Part shown: positions 24,043 to 32,848 of the stretch, one piece after another
How the letters are laid out: the number at the start of each line of letters is the position of its first letter
How positions within the stretch are numbered: position 1 is the stretch's first letter
From: an uncultured Paracoccaceae bacterium
Lineage (GTDB): Bacteria > Pseudomonadota > Alphaproteobacteria > Rhodobacterales > Rhodobacteraceae
Length of the DNA: 64,000 nucleotides
Assembly (NCBI GenBank): GCA_947499635.1
Contig: CANMPD010000003.1
Location: 186,001 to 250,000, forward strand
Direction: 5' to 3'
Program-made: the position numbers and the translations under genes
Notes under the pieces: generated by a model
What the model saw: only the letters and a program-made list of their open reading frames with translations
Database searches by the model: none
What the model was told of the DNA's origin: nothing

Positions 24043-26720
24043 TCGGCGGCGTCCTTCAGTTGAATTTTGGCCAATAGATCACCGATTTCGGGACGGCAAG
24101 ATCCGCAATTTGTTCCTGCCTGTAGGGCTTCGCCAATGGCCTCAACAGTCATCAAGCCTTGGGTCTCAACCGCGTTAAGAATGGTATTCACCCCAACCGA
24201 GAAACAGGAACACAGGATGGGGCCAGGGTCAGGTCGATCCTGTGGCGCGCGGCCAGATAACACCGTGTCCTGTGCCTGATCACCGGGGAGGGTTGCCAGA
24301 TAATCTCGCATCACCGCAACCGGCTCGCGCGCGACAAACAGCGCGGCCAAGAGCACTCCGTTGTCATACAGTGCAATTCGGGCGCTGCCACGTCCCTTAT
24401 CTTCAAGGCGCTGAACACAAGCATCAGGTAGATCGAACAGCCTGCGAGCTTCGGCTTCCCAGTCTTGGGGGGATTGCGAACTTGCGAGCTCTAACCGCCA
24501 GCCCCGCTGGGTGCGGGCCCGCGCCCAGTAATCCGCTTGAGGATGGACAGCATTACAGCTGATGGCAAACCCATACCATTGTGCTTCAAACCGCTGTGCT
24601 GCGACGACGCTGGCTTTGCTTTCAGGTTGGCCTGAAACGGGATCGACGACCGGTGCCACGAGAGTATCCACACAGGCAGAGGGGGCGGTTTCACCTGTCC
24701 AATGGATTGGTGTGAACATATCCCCGGGGCGTACGTCGCAGGTGATGCGGGCCCGTAAAATCGACTGTCCTTGTGGGCTGCGTAGGCGTACCAAATCTGC
24801 CGCTTGTATCCCTAATTCCTTGGCGTCTTGCGGATGGATATCAACAAAAGGCTCTGCCAAATGGCTCGACAGACGTGGGGACAGGCCAGTGCGGGTCATT
24901 GTATGCCACTGGTCGCGTAGTCGGCCCGTGTTCAGATAATACGGATATTTTCTGGCTTGTTTCGCTGCAGGGGCGCGGTGACGGAGAGGGAGCATTTTAG
25001 CTTTGCCATTGATGTGATAAAACTGTCCGTCGGCAAAGAAGCGTCCGTTGGATGTCTGAGGTGGGTTTGTTTGGGGATGTGGCCAGCGCAAGGGGGCGAT
25101 ACCGTCGTACTGTGCATCGGAAAGAGTTTTGAGGCCGCTTATGTCAAAGTCACGCCCAAAATCTTTGGCGATGCCTGACAGAGCGGCATATTCGCGAAAA
25201 ATCTCCGCTTCGGTGCTGTAGTTAAAACCATCTTTCCAGCCCATACGGCAGGCAACATCTGCCAGAATAACCCAATCAGGTCGAGCCTGACCAGGCACTG
25301 GCAAAAAGGCACGCTGGCGGCTGATTGTGCGATCCGAATTTGTCACGGTACCAGATTTCTCGCCCCAGCCGGTTGCCGGTAAGACAACATCAGCCAGACG
25401 TGCGGTATCTGTTTGTGCAGTGATGTCGCTGACTACCGTGAAATCGCATCGTTTGATTGCTTCACGCACGCGATCTGCATCTGGCATCGATACGGCGGGG
25501 TTTGTGTGAATGATCCAAAGAGCTTTGATTTTTCCTTGGTAAACGGCCTCAAACATATCAACGGCCTTGAGACCTTGGTGTTGCGCCATTGTAGGGGCAG
25601 CCCAATGGGCCTGTACGGCATCGCGGTGATCGGCGTTCTCTATATCCAAATGACAAGCCAGCATATTCGCCAAACCGCCAACTTCGCGTCCGCCCATGGC
25701 ATTGGGTTGTCCGGTGACCGAGAATGGTCCAGAGCCCGGTAAACCAATCCGGCCGGTGGCCAGATGGCAATTTAAGATGGCATTGACCTTGTCCGCGCCA
25801 GCAGAGGATTGGTTTACGCCTTGGCTATAAATCGTCACCACACGTTCGGTGCCAATCCACATATCGCAGAACTGCCTTATCAGGTCGTCATCGAGTCCCG
25901 TGGGCGCAAGCGTATCCGCACGTGCGGCCTCCAAAGCGGCCTCTAATCCTTCGACATGGGGCAGAAAATCCTGGTTCAGCATGCCACGGGCATCGATCTC
26001 GCTTAGCAGGTGATTGAACAGCGCCACATCTGATCCAATCGCCAGCGGCAAATGTAGATCAGCAGACTCGACGCTGGCCGTGCGGCGCGGGTCGATCACG
26101 ATGATCTTGGTGCCACGGGTTTGACGCGCCGCCAGCAAGCGTTGATGTAATACAGGATGGCACCAAGCAAGGTTCGATCCTACCAAGACCACCAGATCTG
26201 CGGCCTCGATATCCTCATAGGTGCCGGGTACCGTATCGGTCCCAAAGGCGCGTTTGTGACCCGCCACAGACGAGGCCATACAAAGGCGCGAATTCGTGTC
26301 GATATTTGCGCTGCCAATATAGCCTTTCATCAACTTGTTGGCGACATAGTAGTCCTCGGTCAGCAGCTGTCCCGAGACATAAAAGGCCACGCTATCAGGC
26401 CCGTGTTCCGCAATGGTTTTGGAGAATTTCTCAGCAACCAAATCCAGCGCACCGTCCCAGTTAACGGTCTGACCGTTGACCTGCGGCGCGAGCAGACGCT
26501 CTGACAGGCCAACGGTTTCACCCAAAGCGGATCCTTTTGAACACAATCGTCCAAAATTTGCCGGGTGCTCTGGGTCGCCTTTGATTGTGACAGATCCATC
26601 CTGTTGAGGTTGCGCTAGAATGCCACAGCCCACTCCACAATAGGCGCAGGTGGTGCGAGTCCAGCTGGTCAGATCATCGCTTTCACGACCAATTGCATTG
26701 CGGATCACGGTGGTGTTCAT
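24039..26720 (-). CDS. nasA: Assimilatory nitrate reductase catalytic subunit
   Basis: Reduces nitrate to nitrite in the cytoplasm, using a Mo-bis-MGD centre. 893 residues. The N-terminal [4Fe-4S] ligands are in CAYCGVGCGIL and GRLCSKGSAL. The molybdopterin core contains VSGQLLTEDYYVANKL, NTNSRLCMASS-like DTNSRLCMASS, and GMNQSSAG-like GVNQSSAGAD. The molybdopterin-binding C-terminal domain follows at about 560-690. The last 60 residues are a BFD-type [2Fe-2S] domain (CSCFSVGVNTI, then TNCGSCRPEI), which suits a NasC/NasA enzyme fed by a flavoprotein. No separate NasB-like reductase gene is present, so NirB may supply electrons. It overlaps nirD and the methyltransferase by 4 bases each. Confidence 0.95.
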   Translation of the reverse strand: MNTTVIRNAIGRESDDLTSWTRTTCAYCGVGCGILAQPQQDGSVTIKGDPEHPANFGRLCSKGSALGETVGLSERLLAPQVNGQTVNWDGALDLVAEKFSKTIAEHGPDSVAFYVSGQLLTEDYYVANKLMKGYIGSANIDTNSRLCMASSVAGHKRAFGTDTVPGTYEDIEAADLVVLVGSNLAWCHPVLHQRLLAARQTRGTKIIVIDPRRTASVESADLHLPLAIGSDVALFNHLLSEIDARGMLNQDFLPHVEGLEAALEAARADTLAPTGLDDDLIRQFCDMWIGTERVVTIYSQGVNQSSAGADKVNAILNCHLATGRIGLPGSGPFSVTGQPNAMGGREVGGLANMLACHLDIENADHRDAVQAHWAAPTMAQHQGLKAVDMFEAVYQGKIKALWIIHTNPAVSMPDADRVREAIKRCDFTVVSDITAQTDTARLADVVLPATGWGEKSGTVTNSDRTISRQRAFLPVPGQARPDWVILADVACRMGWKDGFNYSTEAEIFREYAALSGIAKDFGRDFDISGLKTLSDAQYDGIAPLRWPHPQTNPPQTSNGRFFADGQFYHINGKAKMLPLRHRAPAAKQARKYPYYLNTGRLRDQWHTMTRTGLSPRLSSHLAEPFVDIHPQDAKELGIQAADLVRLRSPQGQSILRARITCDVRPGDMFTPIHWTGETAPSACVDTLVAPVVDPVSGQPESKASVVAAQRFEAQWYGFAISCNAVHPQADYWARARTQRGWRLELASSQSPQDWEAEARRLFDLPDACVQRLEDKGRGSARIALYDNGVLLAALFVAREPVAVMRDYLATLPGDQAQDTVLSGRAPQDRPDPGPILCSCFSVGVNTILNAVETQGLMTVEAIGEALQAGTNCGSCRPEIGDLLAKIQLKDAAE

Positions 26721-27049
26721 GCGGCGCTCCGTGCCCCAAGTTCTGCAGGGTTCATCAGGATGCGCCCGTCTTTTACGCGTACAGAAAAGGTATCAATTTG
26801 CCCGTCGTCGGCCCCTTGAGCTTCGCCACTTTCCAATGAGAAAACCCAGTTATGCAGAGGGCAGGTGACGGACTTTCCATGAACGATACCTTCGGAGAGG
26901 GGGCCGCCCTTGTGGGGGCAGCGATCCGAGGTTGCAAAAACTTCGGCCTCATCCGTACGAAACAGGGCGATACAGCCAAGTGGTGTTTTGACGATACGTG
27001 CGCCACGCAGCGGGATGTCGTCGATTGCGCCTACATCAATCCAGCTCAT
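26717..27049 (-). CDS. nirD: Nitrite reductase small subunit (Rieske type)
   Basis: A 110-residue partner of NirB with a Rieske-like fold. The cluster-ligand pattern is intact, CPHKGGPLSEG and CPLHNWVF, so it should hold a [2Fe-2S] cluster; some NirD proteins have lost these residues. It overlaps nirB at its start and nasA at its end by 4 bases each, so the three are translated as a unit. Confidence 0.92.
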   Translation of the reverse strand: MSWIDVGAIDDIPLRGARIVKTPLGCIALFRTDEAEVFATSDRCPHKGGPLSEGIVHGKSVTCPLHNWVFSLESGEAQGADDGQIDTFSVRVKDGRILMNPAELGARSAA

Positions 27050-29484
27050 TCTGCGGCCTCCGTCGTCAAATCTGCAAGAGGTTGATAGATATCGGACTTC
27101 TCTTTGGCATGCTCAGCCCATGGATCTTTGCGATAGATGGTTTGTGACAGCTCAAACCGGTCCGCCAGCGCCTTGCGTTGTTCAGCGTCGTCAACGACCT
27201 GCTCCTTGAGCCATTCAAGGCCAACTTTGTTGATCCATTTGTGAACACGGTCGAGGTACTTGGCGTTCTCGCGATAGATCTGTGTGATGGCAGAGATCAT
27301 CTCCATCGCTTGATCTTCGGTTTCGACCTTGCACAGAACCACGGTGCCGATGATTTCCATACCAGCAGCACCACCCACATGGATTTCATAACCGCTGTCG
27401 ACGCAGATCACGCCAATGTCTTTACAGGTCGCTTCGGCGCAATTACGTGGACAGCCTGAAACAGCGAGTTTCAGTTTATGTGGTGTCCAAGAGCCCCACA
27501 GATGTTTTTCCAGTTTGATACCCAGACCGGTAGAGTCCTGCGTGCCAAAGCGGCAATGGTCCGTGCCAACACAGGTTTTTACGGTGCGCAGGCCCTTGGA
27601 ATAGGCGTGCCCCGAGACCAGACCCGCTTGGTTGAGATCATACCACATGGACGGCAGATCCGCGCCCTTGACGCCCAGCAAATCGATACGCTGGCCGCCG
27701 GTCACTTTTACCGTGGGCACGTTGTATTTGTCCGCAGCATCGGCAATGGCCCGCAGTTCGTCCGGCGTGGTGATCCCGCCCCACATCCGTGGCACAACTG
27801 AATAAGTGCCGTCTTTCTGGATGTTGGCGTGTTTGCGTTCGTTGACAAAACGTGACTGGGGATCATCTTGGTATTCAATCGGCCAATCTGCCAGCAGATA
27901 ATAGTTGATTGCCGGACGGCAGACGTGACAGCCGTTGACTGTTTTCCAGCCCAGTTCCTGCCAAACGGCGGCTTGGCTTTTGAGTTCCTTAGCCTTGATA
28001 AGACGGCGTACGTCTTCGTGGGTCAATTCACAGCAGCCACATACAGGTTGGGCCTGTGGCATCTGAAAGCTGTCACCAAGTGTGACTTGCAGCACCTGCT
28101 CGACCAGACCGGTACATGTGCCACAAGAGGCAGAGGCCTTGGTGCTTGCGCGAACGGCAGCCAGATCACCTGCGCCGTCATTGATTGCCTCTACAATCGT
28201 TCCTTTGCAAATGCCGTTGCAGCCACAAATTTCCGCATCAAGCGGCAATGCTGCAACGGCTGACAACGGGTCCACAGTGGACCCTCCCTGATACGAGGGG
28301 CCAAAGATCAGCGTTTCGCGCATGTCGGAAATTTCGGTGCCATCTTTGATCATCTGGAAGAACCAGCTGCCGTCTGCGGTATCGCCGTACATTACGGCAC
28401 CGATGATTTTATCGCCTTCGATGACCAGACGTTTGTAAACGCCGCGTGCGGGATCGCGAAAGACGATGTCTTCACGACCTGGGCCTTCGGCGAAATCACC
28501 GGCGCTGAACAGATCACATCCGGTGACTTTGAGTTTTGTTGAAAGGGTTTTTTGGGTGAACTTCGCTTCTTCCCCCAACAAGGTTTTGGCAACGACTTTT
28601 GCTTGGTCATAAAGCGGAGCAACAAGGCCAAAGACTGCCCCGTCGTGTTCTACACATTCACCAACACCTAAGATGTTTTCGTCCGAGGTAAGCATTTGAT
28701 CATCAACATGGATACCGCGGCCTGTCGCCAAACCTGCCTCGGTTGCCAAGGCAATATTGGGGCGAATGCCGACAGCCATAACAAGCAGGTCACAGGGCAG
28801 TTCTGTCCCATCATCCAACATCAATGCGCTAACTTTTCCGTCAGTGCCTTTGATCTCTTTGGAATTGGCGCCGCACAAAACGGTGATGCCTTTTTCCTCA
28901 AGCGATTTTTTCAGCAGATACCCTGCGGCCTCGTCCAGTTGACGTTCCATGAGGTGGCCCATGATATGCACAACCGTCACATCAACGCCATGCGCAGCCA
29001 TGCCAGCCGCCGCTTCAAGACCCAGTAGACCGCCGCCGATAACAACAACTTTGTCGCCTTTGCCTTTGGCCATCATCAGTTGCGTGTCTTCAAGATCGCG
29101 ATAGGCGATCACACCGTCGAGATCATGACCGGGTAGGGGGATGATGAACGGATTAGACCCTGTGCCAAAGACCAGTTTATCATAGGGTAAAACATCGCCA
29201 TTGTCTGCTGTCACAGTCTTGACCACACGGTCAATCGCGACGATTTTTTCTCCGAAACGGCAGGTGACATTGTTGTCAGCATACCATTGCGAGTCGTGAA
29301 TTATGATGTCTTCATAGGTTTTGTCGCCCGCCAGAACTGGCGACAACATGATGCGGTCATAGTTGCCACGTGGCTCTGCATTGAACAACGTGACGTCATA
29401 GGCATCAGGGGCTGCGGCAAATAACTGCTCTAACGCCCGGCCCGAAGCCATGCCGGCCCCAATGACAATAAGGTTCTGTTTCAT
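27046..29484 (-). CDS. nirB: NADH-dependent assimilatory nitrite reductase, large subunit
   Basis: Reduces nitrite to ammonium in the cytoplasm. 812 residues in the usual order: FAD/NAD(P)H-binding oxidoreductase (IVIGAGMASGRALEQL, then VVIGGGLLGLEAA) to about 400; a BFD [2Fe-2S] domain (CGCNGICKG and SCGTCTG); a second BFD-like stretch (CGCCELTHEDV and CHVCRP); and the siroheme-[4Fe-4S] half with TCVGTDHCRFG and GCPRNCAEATCKD as ligands. GGAG before the ATG lies inside the end of the globin gene. Its siroheme depends on the methyltransferase at the end of the operon. Confidence 0.96.
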   Translation of the reverse strand: MKQNLIVIGAGMASGRALEQLFAAAPDAYDVTLFNAEPRGNYDRIMLSPVLAGDKTYEDIIIHDSQWYADNNVTCRFGEKIVAIDRVVKTVTADNGDVLPYDKLVFGTGSNPFIIPLPGHDLDGVIAYRDLEDTQLMMAKGKGDKVVVIGGGLLGLEAAAGMAAHGVDVTVVHIMGHLMERQLDEAAGYLLKKSLEEKGITVLCGANSKEIKGTDGKVSALMLDDGTELPCDLLVMAVGIRPNIALATEAGLATGRGIHVDDQMLTSDENILGVGECVEHDGAVFGLVAPLYDQAKVVAKTLLGEEAKFTQKTLSTKLKVTGCDLFSAGDFAEGPGREDIVFRDPARGVYKRLVIEGDKIIGAVMYGDTADGSWFFQMIKDGTEISDMRETLIFGPSYQGGSTVDPLSAVAALPLDAEICGCNGICKGTIVEAINDGAGDLAAVRASTKASASCGTCTGLVEQVLQVTLGDSFQMPQAQPVCGCCELTHEDVRRLIKAKELKSQAAVWQELGWKTVNGCHVCRPAINYYLLADWPIEYQDDPQSRFVNERKHANIQKDGTYSVVPRMWGGITTPDELRAIADAADKYNVPTVKVTGGQRIDLLGVKGADLPSMWYDLNQAGLVSGHAYSKGLRTVKTCVGTDHCRFGTQDSTGLGIKLEKHLWGSWTPHKLKLAVSGCPRNCAEATCKDIGVICVDSGYEIHVGGAAGMEIIGTVVLCKVETEDQAMEMISAITQIYRENAKYLDRVHKWINKVGLEWLKEQVVDDAEQRKALADRFELSQTIYRKDPWAEHAKEKSDIYQPLADLTTEAAE

Positions 29485-29487
29485 AGT

Positions 29488-29907
29488 TTACTCCGTCGCT
29501 GCCGGATAGGCAGTCTCGATCATGAGGTTTGACAGCGTGGTATAAGCGGTGATCCAAGCGGCTTCGGTTTCAGGATCAAAAGCTTCACCCAATCCTTTAT
29601 CGAGGGTGAACAGCAGCGCAGCCCCAACTTTTGCATAGTCTTCAGCTTTGACGCCGTATTCGACATGTTTGATGGCCATAGCCTGTGCTGCGGGTACAAC
29701 CTTTTCGAGGTTGCGCAAGCCGTTGACGATCATGCCGAGGGTGGACATGAGCTTTTTGCCTTGCTCAACCATATCGCCCTTAAAATAAGGACGAACCTCA
29801 GGGGCGATTTCAAACAGGCGATCATAAAAGATCATTCCGGCCTGGTCAGAAATTGGCACAACTTTGGCAAAGCTTTCCTGGACCAGTGTGATCTGGGTGT
29901 CTTGCAT
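29488..29907 (-). CDS. Single-domain globin in the nitrate assimilation operon
   Basis: A 139-residue globin of the flavohemoglobin-type (Vitreoscilla-like) family without a reductase domain. QESFAKVVP starts helix A, IFYDRLFEIAPEVRPYF covers helix B to CD with Y28 at B10, and H81 in IKHVEYGV is the proximal haem ligand. It lies 5 bases after the ATPase gene and 3 before nirB. The likely role is removal of nitric oxide formed as a side product of nitrite reduction, or oxygen or NO sensing. The reductase that would recycle it is not in the operon; NirB is a conceivable partner, which is inference. Confidence 0.88.
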   Translation of the reverse strand: MQDTQITLVQESFAKVVPISDQAGMIFYDRLFEIAPEVRPYFKGDMVEQGKKLMSTLGMIVNGLRNLEKVVPAAQAMAIKHVEYGVKAEDYAKVGAALLFTLDKGLGEAFDPETEAAWITAYTTLSNLMIETAYPAATE

Positions 29908-29912
29908 GTTTG

Positions 29913-31601
29913 TTACTCCGCTGCGATATCAGCTTTGGCTTCAGATGTTTTGGGCTTAGGTTTGGCCCCGTGTTCATACTCTTCAAGGAAATCAAGGACT
30001 TCTTGGCGGTAGGCATAGTAATCTGGATGCTCAAGAAGCGCCTTACGCGTGCGAGGGCGCGGCAGGTCGACATTGGTGATTTTGCCGATTGTTGCTTGTG
30101 GCCCATTGGTCATCATGACAACGCGATCGGCCAAAAGGATTGCCTCGTCTACGTCGTGTGTCACACAGATCGCGGTGACCTTGGTCCGGGACCAAACCTC
30201 CATCAACACCTCTTGCAACTCCCAACGAGTGAGGCTGTCGAGCATGCCAAAAGGTTCATCCAACAACAACAGTTTTGGTGACAAGGCAAACGCGCGCGCG
30301 ATGCCGACGCGTTGTTGCATCCCGTTGGACATAGAGCTTGCCGGTTTGTCCATCGCATCCGCAAGGCCCACGCGTTCAAGGTAGTATTCAACAACATCCT
30401 GGCGTTCTGCTTGGCTGGCCTTGGGATAGACCTTGTCTACGCCAATCGCGCAGTTTTCACGGGCAGACAACCACGGGAATAGGTTGGGCGATTGGAACAC
30501 AACAGCGCGCTCTGGATCCGCGCCTTCGACGTGTTTTTTGTCCAGTTTGATCGCCCCTTTGGAGATTGGGTTCAAACCAGCTGCCATGGTCAATACGGTT
30601 GACTTCCCACACCCCGAGTGCCCGATGAGTGAGATAAATTCACCTTTGTTGATCTTGAGGTTGAAATCTTCGACGACAGTCAACGGACCCTTGGGTGTTG
30701 GATAGACCTTGTGCAGTTGTGAAAAGTCCAAGAACCGTTCTTCGGTTAAGGTTTTTCCTGCATCTGCAAGCGCCGTTGGTACACCGTGAATAGGTGTTAC
30801 ATTTGGCAAGGTTTTTACACCTTCGATTTTGGCTTGGATGCCAACATCCATCAGATAGGTGGTCACATCTGCACGCAGACGTTTAAAGCCTTCGTCGTTG
30901 TTCATTGCAGTGCGATCCCGTGGACGGGGAATAGTGACCGAGAATTCTTCGCCCAATGTTCCGTCTGGGTTTAGCGCAATGATGCGGTCGGCCAGTAAAA
31001 TCGCCTCGTCGACGTCATTGGTGATCAAGACGCAGGTCTTTTTATCTGCATCCCAAATCGCCTCGATCTCATCCGCGAGGTTTGCACGTGTTAAGGCATC
31101 CAGTGCCGACAGAGGTTCGTCGAGTAACAAAACCTCGGGGTCCATTGCCAATGCACGCGCCACATTGACCCGTTGGCGCATTCCGCCAGACAGCTCGGCG
31201 GGGCGGCGGTGGATGGCGTGGCTTAGGCCCACCATATTAATGTAATGCGCGACCTTGGCGTCTTTGTCTGCTTTGGACATGCCCGGGAAAACAGTGTCGA
31301 TGGCAAGAGCGACGTTGCCGCCAACGGTCAACCACGGCATTAGAGAGTAGCTTTGGAAAATCACGCCACGTTCTGGGCCCGGGCTGGTGATTTCGTCACC
31401 TCTGTAGGTGACGCTGCCTTTGGTCGGGGTCTCAAGACCTGCCATTAGGTTGATCAAGGTCGTTTTACCCGACCCTGAAAACCCAAGAAGAACAAGGAAC
31501 TCTCCCTCTTGGACGCTAAGGTTAATGCCGTTCAGAACATCGGTGCGGGCGGTGCCGTGACCAAAGCTTTTGGAGACATTTTTAAACTCAAGAACGCTCA
31601 T
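29913..31601 (-). CDS. nrtC: Nitrate ABC transporter, tandem ATP-binding protein
   Basis: A 562-residue protein with two ABC ATPase domains in one chain, so it serves as both NrtC- and NrtD-type subunits. First half: Walker A GFSGSGKT (40-47), signature LSGGM (137-141), Walker B LLLDE, but the H-loop histidine is replaced (N195 in ITNDVDEA). Second half: GHSGCGKST (327-335), degenerate signature MSNGM (424-428) and a normal H-loop (H482). Between them is a linker of about 80 residues. The NrtA-like fused domain of cyanobacterial NrtC is absent. It is 6 bases downstream of the permease gene. Confidence 0.93.
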   Translation of the reverse strand: MSVLEFKNVSKSFGHGTARTDVLNGINLSVQEGEFLVLLGFSGSGKTTLINLMAGLETPTKGSVTYRGDEITSPGPERGVIFQSYSLMPWLTVGGNVALAIDTVFPGMSKADKDAKVAHYINMVGLSHAIHRRPAELSGGMRQRVNVARALAMDPEVLLLDEPLSALDALTRANLADEIEAIWDADKKTCVLITNDVDEAILLADRIIALNPDGTLGEEFSVTIPRPRDRTAMNNDEGFKRLRADVTTYLMDVGIQAKIEGVKTLPNVTPIHGVPTALADAGKTLTEERFLDFSQLHKVYPTPKGPLTVVEDFNLKINKGEFISLIGHSGCGKSTVLTMAAGLNPISKGAIKLDKKHVEGADPERAVVFQSPNLFPWLSARENCAIGVDKVYPKASQAERQDVVEYYLERVGLADAMDKPASSMSNGMQQRVGIARAFALSPKLLLLDEPFGMLDSLTRWELQEVLMEVWSRTKVTAICVTHDVDEAILLADRVVMMTNGPQATIGKITNVDLPRPRTRKALLEHPDYYAYRQEVLDFLEEYEHGAKPKPKTSEAKADIAAE

Positions 31602-31607
31602 CTCAGA

Positions 31608-32681
31608 TCACCGGTTATTGCTAAAGGTAAACAGCGATTGCAGGGCGAACATGACACGGTCCAACAGAAAGCCGATGATGCCGATGGTCAAAACTGCAAC
31701 GATGATTTTTGCGAGCGACTGGGACGATCCGTTTTGGAATTCATCCCAAACAAACTTGCCCAAACCGGGGTTCTGCGCCAGCATTTCGGCGGCGATCAGA
31801 ACCATCCAGCCGACGCCCAATGACAGACGTAAACCGGTAAAGATCAGCGGTAAAGACGATGGCAAAACCAGTTTGGTGATTTTGGTATATGTGTTCATTT
31901 TCAGAACTTTAGATACATTCACCAAGTCCTTGTCGATGGATGCCACACCCAAGGCTGTGTTGATCAAGGTTGGCCATAGGGAACAGAGGGTCACGGTGAT
32001 CGCGGAGACCAAGAAGGATTTTGAAAACAGCCCGTCATTGGTCGCATAAAGCGCCGAGACAACCATGGTTACAATCGGCAACCATGCCAGCGGTGACACG
32101 GGCTTAAAGATCTGCACCAAAGGGTTAATCGCAGCGTTGGCAATAGGGGATAGACCGGCCATGATGCCTAGCGGGATGGCAATGACCGCCGCAATCAAAA
32201 AGCCAAAGAAGACGGTTTTGATCGACGTCCAGATCTGCGTGTAATACGAGGGCGAACCGGTATAGGGGATATCTTTTACTTTTTCCGGCTGGCCACGGTC
32301 GATGAAACGCTGGTTGCGCGCCTCGACTTTTTCGTAATGCGTTGCCTCTTTTAGGGCTTTGGCTTGTGCATCTTTGTGTAGATTGACGGTTTCAGTCCAG
32401 ACGGCCGCCGGACCAGGGATCGCCCCCAGTGAGGTTTGCACTTTGGGGGCCAAAATGCCCCAAAGCACCAAAAAGGCGAGGATCGCGATTAATGGAACGA
32501 CCAATAGGCGCCAGATTTCTTTGATTTGCGCCTTGGGATTATCACCTGCAACCACCTTTAAAACAGGCGTGATCCAGGCAAGGCCAAACACCTGAAACCA
32601 GGCGTCCAGTTTGTTAATCCGGGTAAAGAGCCGCTCCCGGCGGGCCTCGGGGCTCAGCGTATCAGGGTCAACGGTCGTCAT
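31608..32681 (-). CDS. nrtB: Nitrate ABC transporter permease
   Basis: A 357-residue permease. An amphipathic N-terminal part of about 40 residues is followed by a first membrane segment (about 70-90), a soluble stretch of about 70 residues, then the BPD_transp_1 domain with five or six segments from about 170. The EAA-type loop that contacts the ATPase reads near ALGVASIDKDLVNVSKVL. The long insert between segment one and the core is typical of alphaproteobacterial nitrate permeases. The region between it and nrtA (32682-32848) contains a hairpin. Confidence 0.92.
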   Translation of the reverse strand: MTTVDPDTLSPEARRERLFTRINKLDAWFQVFGLAWITPVLKVVAGDNPKAQIKEIWRLLVVPLIAILAFLVLWGILAPKVQTSLGAIPGPAAVWTETVNLHKDAQAKALKEATHYEKVEARNQRFIDRGQPEKVKDIPYTGSPSYYTQIWTSIKTVFFGFLIAAVIAIPLGIMAGLSPIANAAINPLVQIFKPVSPLAWLPIVTMVVSALYATNDGLFSKSFLVSAITVTLCSLWPTLINTALGVASIDKDLVNVSKVLKMNTYTKITKLVLPSSLPLIFTGLRLSLGVGWMVLIAAEMLAQNPGLGKFVWDEFQNGSSQSLAKIIVAVLTIGIIGFLLDRVMFALQSLFTFSNNR

Positions 32682-32799
32682 AGGTCAGATCCTCGGTCGG
32701 ATGCGCGTGCTGGGACTATTGGAAAATACCCAATATCAAGAGTCCAATATTCGCGCGGGGCAAAAGAAAGGGAGGGGATGGATGTGAGTGGTGGTAAAC

Positions 32800-32830
32800 C
32801 TGATCCGCGAACAAACTGCCCGCGGATCAG
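32800..32830 (-). other. Intercistronic hairpin between nrtA and nrtB
   Basis: CTGATCCGCG (32800-32809) and CGCGGATCAG (32821-32830) form a perfect 10-pair stem with an 11-base loop, 19 bases after the nrtA stop. No T run follows on the minus strand, so it is more likely a 3'-end stabiliser than a terminator. It would allow more NrtA than membrane subunits. Confidence 0.6.
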
Positions 32831-32848
32831 AAGGCTTAGGAGGTTGAA

